A stretch of DNA of 44,801 nucleotides, taken from positions 1 to 44,801 of the forward strand of contig DDUM01000077.1 in NCBI GenBank assembly GCA_002344795.1, given 5' to 3'. Shown here piece after piece: positions 32,023 to 40,826 of the stretch; the first letter of the stretch is position 1; each line of letters starts with the position of its first letter. Source of the stretch: Flammeovirgaceae bacterium UBA2338 (lineage in GTDB: Bacteria > Bacteroidota > Bacteroidia > Cytophagales > Cyclobacteriaceae). A model generated the notes under the pieces. It searched no databases and was not told where the DNA came from. It saw only the letters and a program-made list of their open reading frames with translations. The translations under genes and the position numbers were made by a program.

Positions 32023-33475
32023 TGGCAGTCGGTTTCACCGAATAATAGAAAACGCCACCAAACCCCAACATCAACATGATGTGGAAGAACATCAGTCCCA
32101 AGTCATTGAGGTGAATCCCCGTAGCTATTCCGAAAATGAAATACAAACAAAGAACACCTTCCATAATAGTTAAGGCACTCCATTTTACTTTCACATAATC
32201 ATTTCCCTTCCACGAATCTCCTTTCAGCGTTACATTAAATTTTGGTGTTCTAATGAATGGCGTCTTGTGCCCCAGTAAGCCCTCCAACACAGCGATGCCA
32301 TTGTGCAATGATAAACCCATGGATACAAGCAAAAACCGAGGATATAGCGAAAGAAAAGACCTTGAAGGTTTTGGTCCGTAAAATCGTTTCGTAGAGATCC
32401 AATAAAATAAAGTGATCGACAAAAAGCCTATAATGAATACAATTCCCAAATCAAAAATCCACTCAATTTTCGGATGTTGATATTTTATATAAAGCATAGG
32501 AACGCTTAGAACAGCAGCAATCAATAAACAAACAAAAACAGAGCTGTTGAACAAATGAAAAAATGCATGCGTTTTATTTAGAAAAGACAATTTGGAAAAA
32601 AGCACTTGTTTGAAATTTTTACGCGCGGTTTCAGCTCCTCCTTTATTCCATCGGTATTGTTGCGACTTTATCGCATTCATTAATATCGGTAACTCCCCTG
32701 GCGTCTCCACCTCTTCCAGGTATTTAAATTTCCAGCCTTTGAGTTGAGCACGATAGCTAAGGTCAAGATCTTCTGTCAGTGTATCAAAATTCCAACCTCC
32801 GGCATCTTCGATACATTCTTTTCTCCACATACCACAAGTACCGTTGAAGTTGATAAAGCTATTCGAAGCACTCCTTGCTGATTGTTCAATAGAAAAATGA
32901 GCATCCAAACCAAAGGCCTGAAGTTGGGTAAGTAAGGAAAAGTCCTTATTGATATGCCCCCAGCGCGTTTGAACAACTCCGATATGCTCTTCTTCAAAAT
33001 AGGGAATTGTCTTTTTTATAAATTCCGGATGCGGCAAAAAGTCTGCATCAAAAATGGCAATGAACTTACCCTTGGCTAGCTTAAATCCCTCATCCAATGC
33101 GCCCGCCTTAAAACCTTTGCGGTCTTCTCTATGGATCAATTTTATATCCAGGCCCATTGGCCTTAACGATTCAATTTTTTTTAAAATAATTTCAGTGGTT
33201 TCATCCGTTGAATCATCCAACACCTGAATCTCCAGTTTGTCTTTGGGGTAGTCAAATTTACTGACAGCCTCCATCAGGCGTTCTACCACGTACTTTTCAT
33301 TGTATACTGGCAACTGTATCGTTACGTGAGGAGTAAAATTCTTGTTGTAAATAATCTCCGCTTCTTTCATTCTTTTGGATTTCACATACACCCAGGTGAG
33401 ATGTAACTGGCCGAGACTGAATAAAAAAACATACAGCAACGAAAAGGAATAAACACCTACAACTAACCACTCCAT
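32015..33475 (-). CDS. Processive-type GT2 membrane glycosyltransferase (cellulose-synthase-like)
   Basis: This 486-residue membrane protein has a cytosolic GT-A domain. Acidic motifs are DDSTDET (87-93), DAD (143-145), TED (234-236) and a QQYRW (272-276) that matches the QxxRW of processive synthases. One N-terminal helix and four or so C-terminal helices fit CESA-like or glucosylceramide-type enzymes. No PilZ domain is seen. The ATG at 33475 overlaps the previous stop by one base (TGATG); an in-frame GTG lies one codon earlier. It likely assembles or transfers sugar onto a glycan or lipid at the inner membrane. Confidence 0.87.
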   Translation of the reverse strand: MEWLVVGVYSFSLLYVFLFSLGQLHLTWVYVKSKRMKEAEIIYNKNFTPHVTIQLPVYNEKYVVERLMEAVSKFDYPKDKLEIQVLDDSTDETTEIILKKIESLRPMGLDIKLIHREDRKGFKAGALDEGFKLAKGKFIAIFDADFLPHPEFIKKTIPYFEEEHIGVVQTRWGHINKDFSLLTQLQAFGLDAHFSIEQSARSASNSFINFNGTCGMWRKECIEDAGGWNFDTLTEDLDLSYRAQLKGWKFKYLEEVETPGELPILMNAIKSQQYRWNKGGAETARKNFKQVLFSKLSFLNKTHAFFHLFNSSVFVCLLIAAVLSVPMLYIKYQHPKIEWIFDLGIVFIIGFLSITLFYWISTKRFYGPKPSRSFLSLYPRFLLVSMGLSLHNGIAVLEGLLGHKTPFIRTPKFNVTLKGDSWKGNDYVKVKWSALTIMEGVLCLYFIFGIATGIHLNDLGLMFFHIMLMLGFGGVFYYSVKPTANA

Positions 33476-34167
33476 CACACGTATTTGAATATCGTATACA
33501 AAATTTTATATCCAGCCAACACAGTCCCTTTTAACGTCCCTGATATTTTTGAAAATCCAATGCGCTTGCGGTATCTTACTGGCACCTCCAAGCATCTCAT
33601 TTTCATCTTTGCCGCTTTCAATTGCATCTCCACCGTCCACCCGTAGGTCTTGTCCTGCATGTTCATTTCAATCAATGAAGAAAACCTTATAGCACGAAAA
33701 GGGCCTAAGTCTGTAAATTTAACTCCATAAAATAACTTCAACAGTCGGGTAGCCAACCAATTGCCAAATATTTGCTGAGGAGTCATCGACCCTGTCTCTT
33801 TTTGGCCTAATACACGTGATCCAATCACAATATCCGCTTTGTCTTGCAGAATAGGCTGTACCAAGTCAATCATTTCTTCAGGGTAATCAGAATGATCAGC
33901 ATCTAAAAATACAATCACCTCGGGTGTTGGTGTAGCTTCTTTTACATACGCTATGCCCTTGAGGCAAGCCCTTCCATATCCAGACACTGCCTCACGAAGT
34001 ACTGTAGCCCCACCCGCCTTTGCCACTCGCTCGGTATCATCGGTTGAAGCATTGTTAACGACCACCACTTCGGTCACAAGGCCTTCAGGAATTTCTGAAA
34101 GCACCTGCCCTACCCCATTCTCCTCATTGAAGGCAGGGATAATTACATAAATTCTGGGATCACTCAC
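33475..34167 (-). CDS. GT2 glycosyltransferase, dolichyl-phosphate-mannose-synthase-like
   Basis: This 230-residue soluble or peripheral GT-A enzyme opens with VIIPAFNEENGVGQVL. It has NNASTDDT (38-45) and LDADHSDYP (88-96), typical of DPM1/GtrB-type polyprenyl-phosphate glycosyltransferases, and a C-terminal basic region (RYRKRIGFSKISG). It lacks the C-terminal membrane helices of GtrB. It would make the lipid-linked sugar donor for the GT87-like enzyme two genes downstream. It starts with GTG 25 bases after the ferredoxin gene. Confidence 0.86.
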   Translation of the reverse strand: MSDPRIYVIIPAFNEENGVGQVLSEIPEGLVTEVVVVNNASTDDTERVAKAGGATVLREAVSGYGRACLKGIAYVKEATPTPEVIVFLDADHSDYPEEMIDLVQPILQDKADIVIGSRVLGQKETGSMTPQQIFGNWLATRLLKLFYGVKFTDLGPFRAIRFSSLIEMNMQDKTYGWTVEMQLKAAKMKMRCLEVPVRYRKRIGFSKISGTLKGTVLAGYKILYTIFKYV

Positions 34168-34192
34168 GAGATAGTCTGCAAATCAACGAAAA

Positions 34193-35758
34193 TTAATCCA
34201 CAGCCTTTATTTCAGGCAGGGAAACATGGTTGTTACCCAATAGCACAGGTTGACCAAACCTTCCCTTTTCATCTTTTGCCTCCAGATTTAACACTCCTCT
34301 TGGACAAACGGATGAACAAACCCCACAACCAACACAGGAAGAGCGTATAATATTTTGACCTCGTTGCGCATACCATCTCACATCTATACCCATCTCACAA
34401 TAAGTGGAACAGTTACCACAAGAAATACATTGCCCTCCATTGGTAGTAATTCTAAACCGTGATTTGAACCGTTGAACAAATCCGAGGTATGCAGCAAGCG
34501 GACACCCAAACCGGCACCATACGCGGTTGCCCATAAAGGGATAAAAGCCTGTACCCACAACACCGGAAAAAATAGCCCCTATCATAAAACCATAAGGCCT
34601 TCTTAAGTAGGTATAGGTGTCCATTCCAAAAATAGCAGAGGTACCTGTAATGAAATTATAAAGCACTCCGGCTGTCATGACAACAGCAAATACAAGTACC
34701 CCATGAACCAGCCATCGCTCTACCTTCCAGGCTTTTAATGATTTATCTGATAAATGTCTGAATGGATCCCCCGCAGTCTCTGCCAATCCACCACACCCAC
34801 ACACCCAACTGCAATACCACCGCTTCCCAAAAAAATAGACAAACACTGGTACACCTACAACAAATAAAGTAATGCCCCACACAAACATAAAAACTCCCAA
34901 ACCACCAGCAGAGGTCAACATATCAATATGCCAGGCATCAAAGAAATCGTAGTCGAGCGGCCACATGTTTTTAAAATCGAAATAAGGTTGATTCAATCGC
35001 ACTAGTATCTCTGGAATAAGAAAGGCAAAAGCCAACTGAAAAAACATGACGGAGATAGTACGAATGATCTGATACTTGCTGTGTCGGTACTTTACAATCA
35101 TTCTTCCCCCCATGACCAATACGGCAAACGTGTAGAGGAAACCGTATAGAAACCATTGACTGGACTCTCCTTCGGGGTATATCCAGTGCTTTAAAGGCTC
35201 CACCAAAATGATCCAGTTCATGATATAGGCATCATAAAAATAAATCATGATGTAAAAAACAATCAACAGCGTTCCGATCAGAATACCGATCCACCCCCGA
35301 TTATTCAAAACATTAAAAAATATCCCATTGTTTTTAATTCCAGGAAGTTCAAGGATGGCCTTGGGAAGTATAAAAAGTAAGGCGCCAATCAGGCCAACAC
35401 CAAATACAAGAAAAAATAACAACGCAGTGTACTCCGTGATTACCCCGGAAGTAGATGCTTTGGTAAGACTGGCTGCATAATCATCGTAGATTACTTTATC
35501 CCATTGTTGTGCTTTCCTGAATTTCTCGTTGACCTGGTTTATCGCACCACTAATTGCATTAACAAATGAAAAGCTGACGTTGTACGTTTTTCCAAAAAGT
35601 TCAGTCATTGCGGGTCGCAATGATTCCTGGTGTTCTGTTTTAATCTTTGACTCAAAAATTTCTTCCGTCAGTGTATATTCCGACATAAAGAACAACCCTA
35701 TGAAAAGAACAAAAGAGAATAAAAATAAAACAAGCCCTATGCTGCGTAATGATTTCAT
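34193..35758 (-). CDS. NapH/CcoG-like membrane 4Fe-4S protein
   Basis: This 521-residue membrane electron carrier has six or more helices (at about 8-26, 108-130, 155-178, 203-218, 233-255, 285-310, 350-370). Metal-binding motifs are CSWVCGC (316-322), CRFGCP (415-420), and two ferredoxin clusters, C444-C447-C450-C454 and C475-C478-C481-C485. The layout matches NapH/NosR/CcoG-type polyferredoxins. The first about 100 residues hold an extra periplasmic region. It is translationally coupled (ATGA overlap) to the FAD oxidoreductase, suggesting that the pair passes electrons from NAD(P)H across or along the membrane. The final acceptor is not apparent. Confidence 0.9.
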   Translation of the reverse strand: MKSLRSIGLVLFLFSFVLFIGLFFMSEYTLTEEIFESKIKTEHQESLRPAMTELFGKTYNVSFSFVNAISGAINQVNEKFRKAQQWDKVIYDDYAASLTKASTSGVITEYTALLFFLVFGVGLIGALLFILPKAILELPGIKNNGIFFNVLNNRGWIGILIGTLLIVFYIMIYFYDAYIMNWIILVEPLKHWIYPEGESSQWFLYGFLYTFAVLVMGGRMIVKYRHSKYQIIRTISVMFFQLAFAFLIPEILVRLNQPYFDFKNMWPLDYDFFDAWHIDMLTSAGGLGVFMFVWGITLFVVGVPVFVYFFGKRWYCSWVCGCGGLAETAGDPFRHLSDKSLKAWKVERWLVHGVLVFAVVMTAGVLYNFITGTSAIFGMDTYTYLRRPYGFMIGAIFSGVVGTGFYPFMGNRVWCRFGCPLAAYLGFVQRFKSRFRITTNGGQCISCGNCSTYCEMGIDVRWYAQRGQNIIRSSCVGCGVCSSVCPRGVLNLEAKDEKGRFGQPVLLGNNHVSLPEIKAVD

Positions 35759-37056
35759 GCTATTGCTGATTTAACCTCAAACACCTTTTCTTCAAAATCA
35801 CTTACGATTTCTTTTTCATGTCGATCAAAAAATTCAGGGTCAAAATTGGCACTGGATAAATTTTGTAGAACAAACTGAATACTTTTCTTTTCTCTTAGCC
35901 ATTGGTCAAACAACTCATGACGCAGTCTTATTCCAAATACATTCACGCCTAAAAAATGTTTGGAATCCCTATCCCAAACAAAATGAATGGCTTTTTTTCC
36001 GCCTTGATGTTCCCAATAAAATTCTTCCTCGTTGGGTTTTGGCTCATTCCACACATTTCCATAGGTCTGATATTCTATATCCAAAAACTTGGCAGAGTTA
36101 AACCACGGTCCGGGTTCATATTTGGTCCTGGAGTTGCAGATGGTTTGCGCCACCACTTCTCCCATCATCCGCCCCGTGTACCATACTTGTTCAATGCTTT
36201 TTCTTCCAGGCAGGTCATACGTCCGCTCTACACAATCCCCAATGGCATATACATCGGTGATGTTGGTTTCCAAATATTCATTCACCAATACACCTCGTTG
36301 AATTTCAATGCCTGAGTCTTTTAAAAATGCTACGTTAGGAGATACTCCCACGGTCAACCCTACAAACTGGCAGTCAATTTCTTCTCCGCTCTTTGTAACC
36401 ACTCCTTTTACTTTACCATTCTCGTCAGACAATATTTTTTCCAGCTCTGTTTCTTCTCTCAAATCAATATGATGCTCGCGCACGTGTCGTGATATCAAAT
36501 TCGCCTCCTGTTGAGGCAGCACATTACTCCAAAAAGAATTTTCCCGAATCAAAAAAGTTACTTCAATTTTTCTGGACAACAACATCTCAGCCATTTCTAT
36601 ACCAATTAACCCTCCACCCACAATCACTGCACGTTTAATGTGAATGGTATTTGTCTCCATCTCCTGCAAATCCTGGAAACTATAGAGGCCTTGCACTCCT
36701 ATCAAATCTTGTCCCGGCCAACCAAATTTATTGGGTTTCGAACCTGTTGCGATGATAAGGATATCATAACTGATTGTTCTTCCACCTGATAGTTTAACCG
36801 TTTTATCTGTTGTGATTACTTGCTCAACATGATCTTGCACCAGGTCAATACGATTTTTCTTCCAAAACCAATCTTCGTAAGGCTTTATGTTTTCAAAACC
36901 CATATGCCCCATATAAATGTACATGAGTGCAGTTCTGGAAAAAAAATGTTCAGTTTCAGGCGATATTACAGTAATGCTATGATCACTTCTTTTTCTGATG
37001 TGACGGGCTGCTGTTATCCCCGCAATGCCATTTCCAATGATAATAATGTTTTTCAT
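35755..37056 (-). CDS. NAD(P)/FAD-dependent oxidoreductase
   Basis: This 433-residue pyridine-nucleotide-disulphide-oxidoreductase-fold flavoprotein starts with the FAD motif GNGIAG (8-13). It has a second Rossmann motif VGGGLIGIE near residue 150, an IATGSKPNKF segment and the FAD-binding VYAIGDC. It is similar to nitrite-reductase-like or rubredoxin-reductase-like flavoproteins. No redox-active CxxC pair is seen, so it is not a disulfide reductase of the classical type. The ATG at 37056 is chosen over an in-frame TTG at 37071 because the fold begins immediately after it. It is first in a seven-gene operon that ends at 29564. Confidence 0.9.
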   Translation of the reverse strand: MKNIIIIGNGIAGITAARHIRKRSDHSITVISPETEHFFSRTALMYIYMGHMGFENIKPYEDWFWKKNRIDLVQDHVEQVITTDKTVKLSGGRTISYDILIIATGSKPNKFGWPGQDLIGVQGLYSFQDLQEMETNTIHIKRAVIVGGGLIGIEMAEMLLSRKIEVTFLIRENSFWSNVLPQQEANLISRHVREHHIDLREETELEKILSDENGKVKGVVTKSGEEIDCQFVGLTVGVSPNVAFLKDSGIEIQRGVLVNEYLETNITDVYAIGDCVERTYDLPGRKSIEQVWYTGRMMGEVVAQTICNSRTKYEPGPWFNSAKFLDIEYQTYGNVWNEPKPNEEEFYWEHQGGKKAIHFVWDRDSKHFLGVNVFGIRLRHELFDQWLREKKSIQFVLQNLSSANFDPEFFDRHEKEIVSDFEEKVFEVKSAIA

Positions 37057-37088
37057 TTTGTGAACTCGCAAGATATTCGTGATGCCAC

Positions 37089-37144
37089 TGACAAACTGTC
37101 AACTTGAAGACAAAGGGAAGTAACGCATTTTTGTGCAATTCACA
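37089..37144. promoter_or_regulatory. Two 13-bp palindromes between divergent operons
   Basis: TGACA-AAC-TGTCA (37089-37101) and TGTG-CAATT-CACA (37132-37144) are both perfect. They lie 33-88 bases upstream of the FAD oxidoreductase start and about 200 bases before the cytochrome gene. The second resembles a compressed Crp-type site. No clean TAnnTTTG box was found for the minus-strand operon. Confidence 0.4.
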
Positions 37145-37283
37145 TAGCCCATTATTATGTACTTATTTACCCATGATGTCCTCATCAAGACAAATACATG
37201 AGTAGCAAAGCGAAAATGAAACCTAATTTTCTGTCCTTATTCAAAGAATTTAATTTAAACCCCTAAAAACAATAACTTCGTTT

Positions 37284-37316
37284 ATGCTAATTATTGTTGA
37301 GGGCACGAATTAGCAT
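37284..37316 (+). promoter_or_regulatory. 9-bp inverted repeat in the cytochrome c leader
   Basis: ATGCTAATT (37284-37292) and AATTAGCAT (37308-37316) pair perfectly across a 15-base loop. A weak -7-like TAACTTCG lies at 37273-37280, so the repeat could be a hairpin at the 5' end of the transcript or an operator. The cytochrome ATG is 29 bases further on. Confidence 0.45.
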
Positions 37317-37345
37317 CAACCATAAGATTTATATCACATCCTTCT

Positions 37346-37744
37346 ATGAAACAGATTCAGACTATACTTTGCTTACTCGCACTAACCCCAATCCTATTAT
37401 CGTTTCAGCAAGATGATGAACTGAAAACCAGCATGGTTCGTGGCAAGGAGATTTTCATTGCCAATTGTGTTACCTGCCACATGCAAAATGGTGAAGGAAT
37501 TGAGGGGGTGTATCCTCCATTGGCAAAATCAGATTATTTAATGAGCGATAAGGTACGCGCTATCAAACAAGTGTTGGAAGGAGCCAGTGGCCCAATGACA
37601 GTCAATGGCATACAGTACAACGGTTTCATGGCCGGTTTTGATTTGAGTGACAGAGAAGTAAGTGATGTATTGAACTACATAAAGAATTCGTGGGGCAACA
37701 AGAGCGAAGCCATTACACCAGAAGAAGTAAAATCAGTCAGATGA
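37346..37744 (+). CDS. Single-heme cytochrome c
   Basis: This 132-residue periplasmic electron carrier has a signal peptide (LLSFQQDD). The heme motif is C41-V-T-C44-H45, and Met95 in GFMAGF is the likely axial ligand. It shares a YPPLAKSDYL segment and general layout with the lipoprotein cytochrome at 26007-26438, so the two are paralogues, one soluble and one lipid-anchored. It is divergent from the FAD/ferredoxin operon and overlaps the DUF1835 gene by 4 bases. Confidence 0.9.
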   Translation: MKQIQTILCLLALTPILLSFQQDDELKTSMVRGKEIFIANCVTCHMQNGEGIEGVYPPLAKSDYLMSDKVRAIKQVLEGASGPMTVNGIQYNGFMAGFDLSDREVSDVLNYIKNSWGNKSEAITPEEVKSVR

Positions 37745-38469
37745 CAATTCATGTATTAACAGGAGATGCATTATTGAACAATTTTCCAGAAGGAAAACTG
37801 AAGGGAAGTATTGCCATCAGCAGGGAGTGTTTAATAGAAGGACCAGTAACTGCCAATTCATTGGAAGAATTCTGGAATCAAAGAGGAGCTTATTTAAAAT
37901 TTACCTATCCGGAAAGTGACATTAGTTACGAGGATGATGTTGCATTTGAATTTGAAAAGCTCAATGACCTTCAGGAGGGCGATGAAGTTAATCTTTGGTT
38001 CGAGCATGACTTATTTTGTCAGGTTAATCTATGGTTTACAATAAGCTTGCTTCATGAGAAAAAGATTGCTGTGTATCGCGTGTATCCTGTAATTGATGAC
38101 CCTGATGAATTATGGGAAGGATTTGGACCCATGTCACCCAGGGAGTTATTTAAGTGCTATGAGCAGAAAATACTTTTGTCACCTGAAGACCTTCAACTAG
38201 GTAAGGATCTTTGGAGCGCCTATTCTGCATCAGACAATGAGACATTGGAGAAATTATCTGCTGTGCCAGCAAAAGCATTTCCTTACTTAAAAGAAATTTG
38301 TAAAGCTCAAATCGAACGCCCTGAACGACCGGTACGTGTACTAAAAGAAATTATCAACGGAAAAAATCTTTCATTCGATGAGATTTTCATTGAGTTTTCT
38401 GAGCGGGAAGGCATCTATGGGTTGGGTGACACACAGGTGCAAAGGATTTATGACCAATTAATGGGGTAA
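37741..38469 (+). CDS. DUF1835 domain protein
   Basis: This 242-residue cytosolic protein has the N-terminal DUF1835 pattern (IHVLTGDALLNNF, then NLWFEHDLFCQVNLWFTISLL) and a helical C-terminal half. The function of the family is unknown. It starts with ATGA overlapping the cytochrome c stop, so it is made together with an exported cytochrome. This is odd for a protein with no signal peptide. An upstream in-frame start at 37690 would lie inside the cytochrome gene and was rejected. Confidence 0.85.
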   Translation: MTIHVLTGDALLNNFPEGKLKGSIAISRECLIEGPVTANSLEEFWNQRGAYLKFTYPESDISYEDDVAFEFEKLNDLQEGDEVNLWFEHDLFCQVNLWFTISLLHEKKIAVYRVYPVIDDPDELWEGFGPMSPRELFKCYEQKILLSPEDLQLGKDLWSAYSASDNETLEKLSAVPAKAFPYLKEICKAQIERPERPVRVLKEIINGKNLSFDEIFIEFSEREGIYGLGDTQVQRIYDQLMG

Positions 38470-38509
38470 GATTGCTTCAAAATTTGGCTGAACCAATTAA
38501 ATTGTGTGC

Positions 38510-40063
38510 ATGAAGCTACTATCTAATTTCGCAGCACTGTGCCTTTTGAGCATCGTGGCCTGCCAGGCACCTACCAGCAAAACATCAGAAATAGTTGAAA
38601 TTAAGGGATCGGCTGATTACATGCCCCCTGTTTTTACTGATAAAGACAGGCTGGAAAAGATTTCACAGGTTTTTCCTGTTGTTGATAAAATCTTCAAAGA
38701 TTTTGCCAATCAAAATCACTACCCCTCCATTGCTTATGGTCTAATTGTAGACGGTAAAATGATTCACTCCGGAGTATCAGGGGAAGCGAACAGAGCAACT
38801 GGGCAGGCACCGACCACAAAAACATTGTATAGAATCGCCTCTATGTCTAAAAGTTTCACGGCCATGGCTATTCTAAAACTGAGAGACGAGGGCAAACTTG
38901 ATTTACAAGACCCGGCCCATCAATATATCCCGGAATTAAAAAACATCACCTACGCTACTGCTGATTCTCCTCCAGTTACTATTCAACATCTGCTTACCAT
39001 GTCTGCAGGATTTCCCGAAGATAATCCCTGGGGTGACCGTCAACTGGACGACACCAATGAAGAATTGATCGCATTGATTGCGGAAGGAATTTCTTTTTCA
39101 AATGCCCCAGGGCTTTCTTATGAGTACAGTAATCTTGGATTTGCGCTATTGGGCAACATCATCAATAAAGTAACAGGCACCACCTACCAGCAATACATCA
39201 CCGACAACATACTCAAGCCACTGGGCATGAACGATAGCAAGTGGGAGTACACTGAAATTCCTGAAAACCAAATAGCATTGGGTTATCATTGGGTAAATGA
39301 ACAATGGCAGGAAGAACCCATTCTACACGATGGTGCTTTTGGTGCAATGGGCGGGTTGTTTTGTTCGATAGAAGATTTCAGCAAATACGTAGCCTTTCAT
39401 TTGTCTGCCTGGCCGCCTCGCAATGAACCTGACAATGGCCCAGTAAAAAGAAGTACCGTACGCGAGATGCATCAAGTGTGGCGGATGAACGATAACTCTC
39501 CAGCCAATAATCAATATGGTCCTTATGACTTTGGGTATGCTTATGGGTTAGGTTGGCAAAAAGACGCAAGAGGTATTGTGCGCATTTCACATAGTGGCGG
39601 ATTGCCTGGCTACGGTTCTGAATGGAGAATATTTCCAGACTATGGAATAGGTATCGTATCGTTTAGTAATAGAAGATACGGAGCTCCAAGCCGCGCTAAT
39701 GAGCAAATCATGGACACTATTATTTCGCTGGCCAATCTAAAACCAAGAACACTGCCGGTTTCAAAAATTCTTGAAATAAGGAAAAACGAACTAATGAACA
39801 TTCTTCCCGACTGGAGTGAATCTCCGGAATTGTTTGCTGAGAATTTTTATATGGACATGCCCCTCGATCTCAGGAAAAGGGAAATCGATGAAGTATTTGC
39901 TGAAGTGGGTCCGGTTAAATCTGTCGGGGAGCTCACTCCGCTCAACCAACTCAGAGGCTATTTCGTAATCAAAGGAGAAAAAAAGAGTGTCAGAGTGTTT
40001 TTTACGCTGACGCCAGAAAATACTCCATTGATACAGCAGCTCAATTTGAGGATTATCGACTAA
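38510..40063 (+). CDS. Serine hydrolase lipoprotein, class C beta-lactamase fold
   Basis: This 517-residue envelope protein has a lipobox ending at Cys18 (IVAC). The active-site motifs are S111-M-S-K114, Y206-S-N208 and H361-S-G-G364. HSGG in place of KTG is common among beta-lactamase-related esterases and D-aminopeptidases of this family. The C-terminal 120 residues form an extra domain. Physiological substrate unknown; it is not a sign of antibiotic resistance by itself. The ATG at 38510 is preferred to GTG at 38504 because it gives the shorter normal signal. It follows DUF1835 by 40 bases and may be cotranscribed. Confidence 0.9.
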   Translation: MKLLSNFAALCLLSIVACQAPTSKTSEIVEIKGSADYMPPVFTDKDRLEKISQVFPVVDKIFKDFANQNHYPSIAYGLIVDGKMIHSGVSGEANRATGQAPTTKTLYRIASMSKSFTAMAILKLRDEGKLDLQDPAHQYIPELKNITYATADSPPVTIQHLLTMSAGFPEDNPWGDRQLDDTNEELIALIAEGISFSNAPGLSYEYSNLGFALLGNIINKVTGTTYQQYITDNILKPLGMNDSKWEYTEIPENQIALGYHWVNEQWQEEPILHDGAFGAMGGLFCSIEDFSKYVAFHLSAWPPRNEPDNGPVKRSTVREMHQVWRMNDNSPANNQYGPYDFGYAYGLGWQKDARGIVRISHSGGLPGYGSEWRIFPDYGIGIVSFSNRRYGAPSRANEQIMDTIISLANLKPRTLPVSKILEIRKNELMNILPDWSESPELFAENFYMDMPLDLRKREIDEVFAEVGPVKSVGELTPLNQLRGYFVIKGEKKSVRVFFTLTPENTPLIQQLNLRIID

Positions 40064-40075
40064 TTTTAAAATTCT

Positions 40076-40189
40076 GTGAGATATTTTAAAACCATTGTTG
40101 AGGAATATCAGCGTGACAAGCTGAGCGATCAGGTTTTTAAGCAGGTATTCTTAGGGACAGAAAATAAAAACATACAAAAGAACGGATAG
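40076..40189 (+). CDS. Possible small ORF or gene remnant
   Basis: A GTG-started frame of 37 codons reads like real protein (contains FKTIVEEYQRDKLSDQVFKQ) and is free of rare patterns, but it has no ATG, no promoter and no recognised relative. It sits 12 bases after the serine hydrolase stop and 26 bases before the MocA-like start. It may be a truncated remnant. Confidence 0.3.
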   Translation: MRYFKTIVEEYQRDKLSDQVFKQVFLGTENKNIQKNG

Positions 40190-40215
40190 TTGCCCCATTC
40201 TATCATTCCAATCCA

Positions 40216-40818
40216 TTGAACAAGCAACACGAAAAAATTCCAATCCTTCTTCTGGCAGCGGGGTCGTCCACAAGAATGGGAGGGCAGTCAAAACAATTGT
40301 TGCTCATCAATGGAATTCCTTTACTCCAAAAAACAGTAAAAGAATTAGTCGCAGCCAATACCGGAGAGCTGGTCGTTGTTTTAGGTGCCAATGCAGAAGC
40401 ACACAAAAAGGTAATAGGTGATTATCCCGTCCGGATTATTGAAAATACTGACTGGCAAAATGGAATGGGATCATCTATTAAAGCAGGTTTAAAATATATA
40501 ACCGATCAGTTACCTGAATCTAAAGCTGTCATCATTTCAGTGTGCGACCAACCTCATCTCACCAGCCTGCACATGAAGGAATTAATTCGATCTTACTTTA
40601 AAAATAAAAAATCAATAGTTGCTTCAGCTTATAAAAATACGGTTGGAGTTCCTGTCCTTTTTGATCGTTCCCATTTTGAAGCCTTATCTAAAATTCAAGA
40701 TGAGGAAGGAGCAAAAAAGGTAATGCAACAAAACAAAAACGAAATTGATTCTGTTTCATTTCCACTAGGGAACATCGATTTGGATAGCATGGAAGATTAT
40801 GATACATTCAATCAATAA
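40216..40818 (+). CDS. MocA/MobA-like nucleotidyltransferase
   Basis: This 200-residue GT-A-fold NTP transferase opens with ILLLAAGSSTRMGGQSKQLL (the nucleotide-binding signature), with NGMGSSIKAGL and VCDQPHL further in. The pattern fits molybdenum-cofactor cytidylyltransferase (MocA/MobA-like), which makes CMP- or GMP-modified cofactor for molybdoenzymes. No xanthine-dehydrogenase-type enzyme is adjacent. The only molybdoenzyme candidate in the window is the MOSC protein, which uses the unmodified cofactor. The start is TTG; no in-frame ATG exists before the motif. The next gene starts 8 bases after its stop. Confidence 0.87.
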   Translation: MNKQHEKIPILLLAAGSSTRMGGQSKQLLLINGIPLLQKTVKELVAANTGELVVVLGANAEAHKKVIGDYPVRIIENTDWQNGMGSSIKAGLKYITDQLPESKAVIISVCDQPHLTSLHMKELIRSYFKNKKSIVASAYKNTVGVPVLFDRSHFEALSKIQDEEGAKKVMQQNKNEIDSVSFPLGNIDLDSMEDYDTFNQ

Positions 40819-40826
40819 ATCCCACC

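Noticed and set aside
38510..40063. Antibiotic-resistance beta-lactamase
   Set aside because: The motif set SxxK/YSN/HSGG and the lipoprotein form with an extra C-terminal domain fit general serine hydrolases better than resistance enzymes, in spite of blaI/blaR1-like genes elsewhere in the window.
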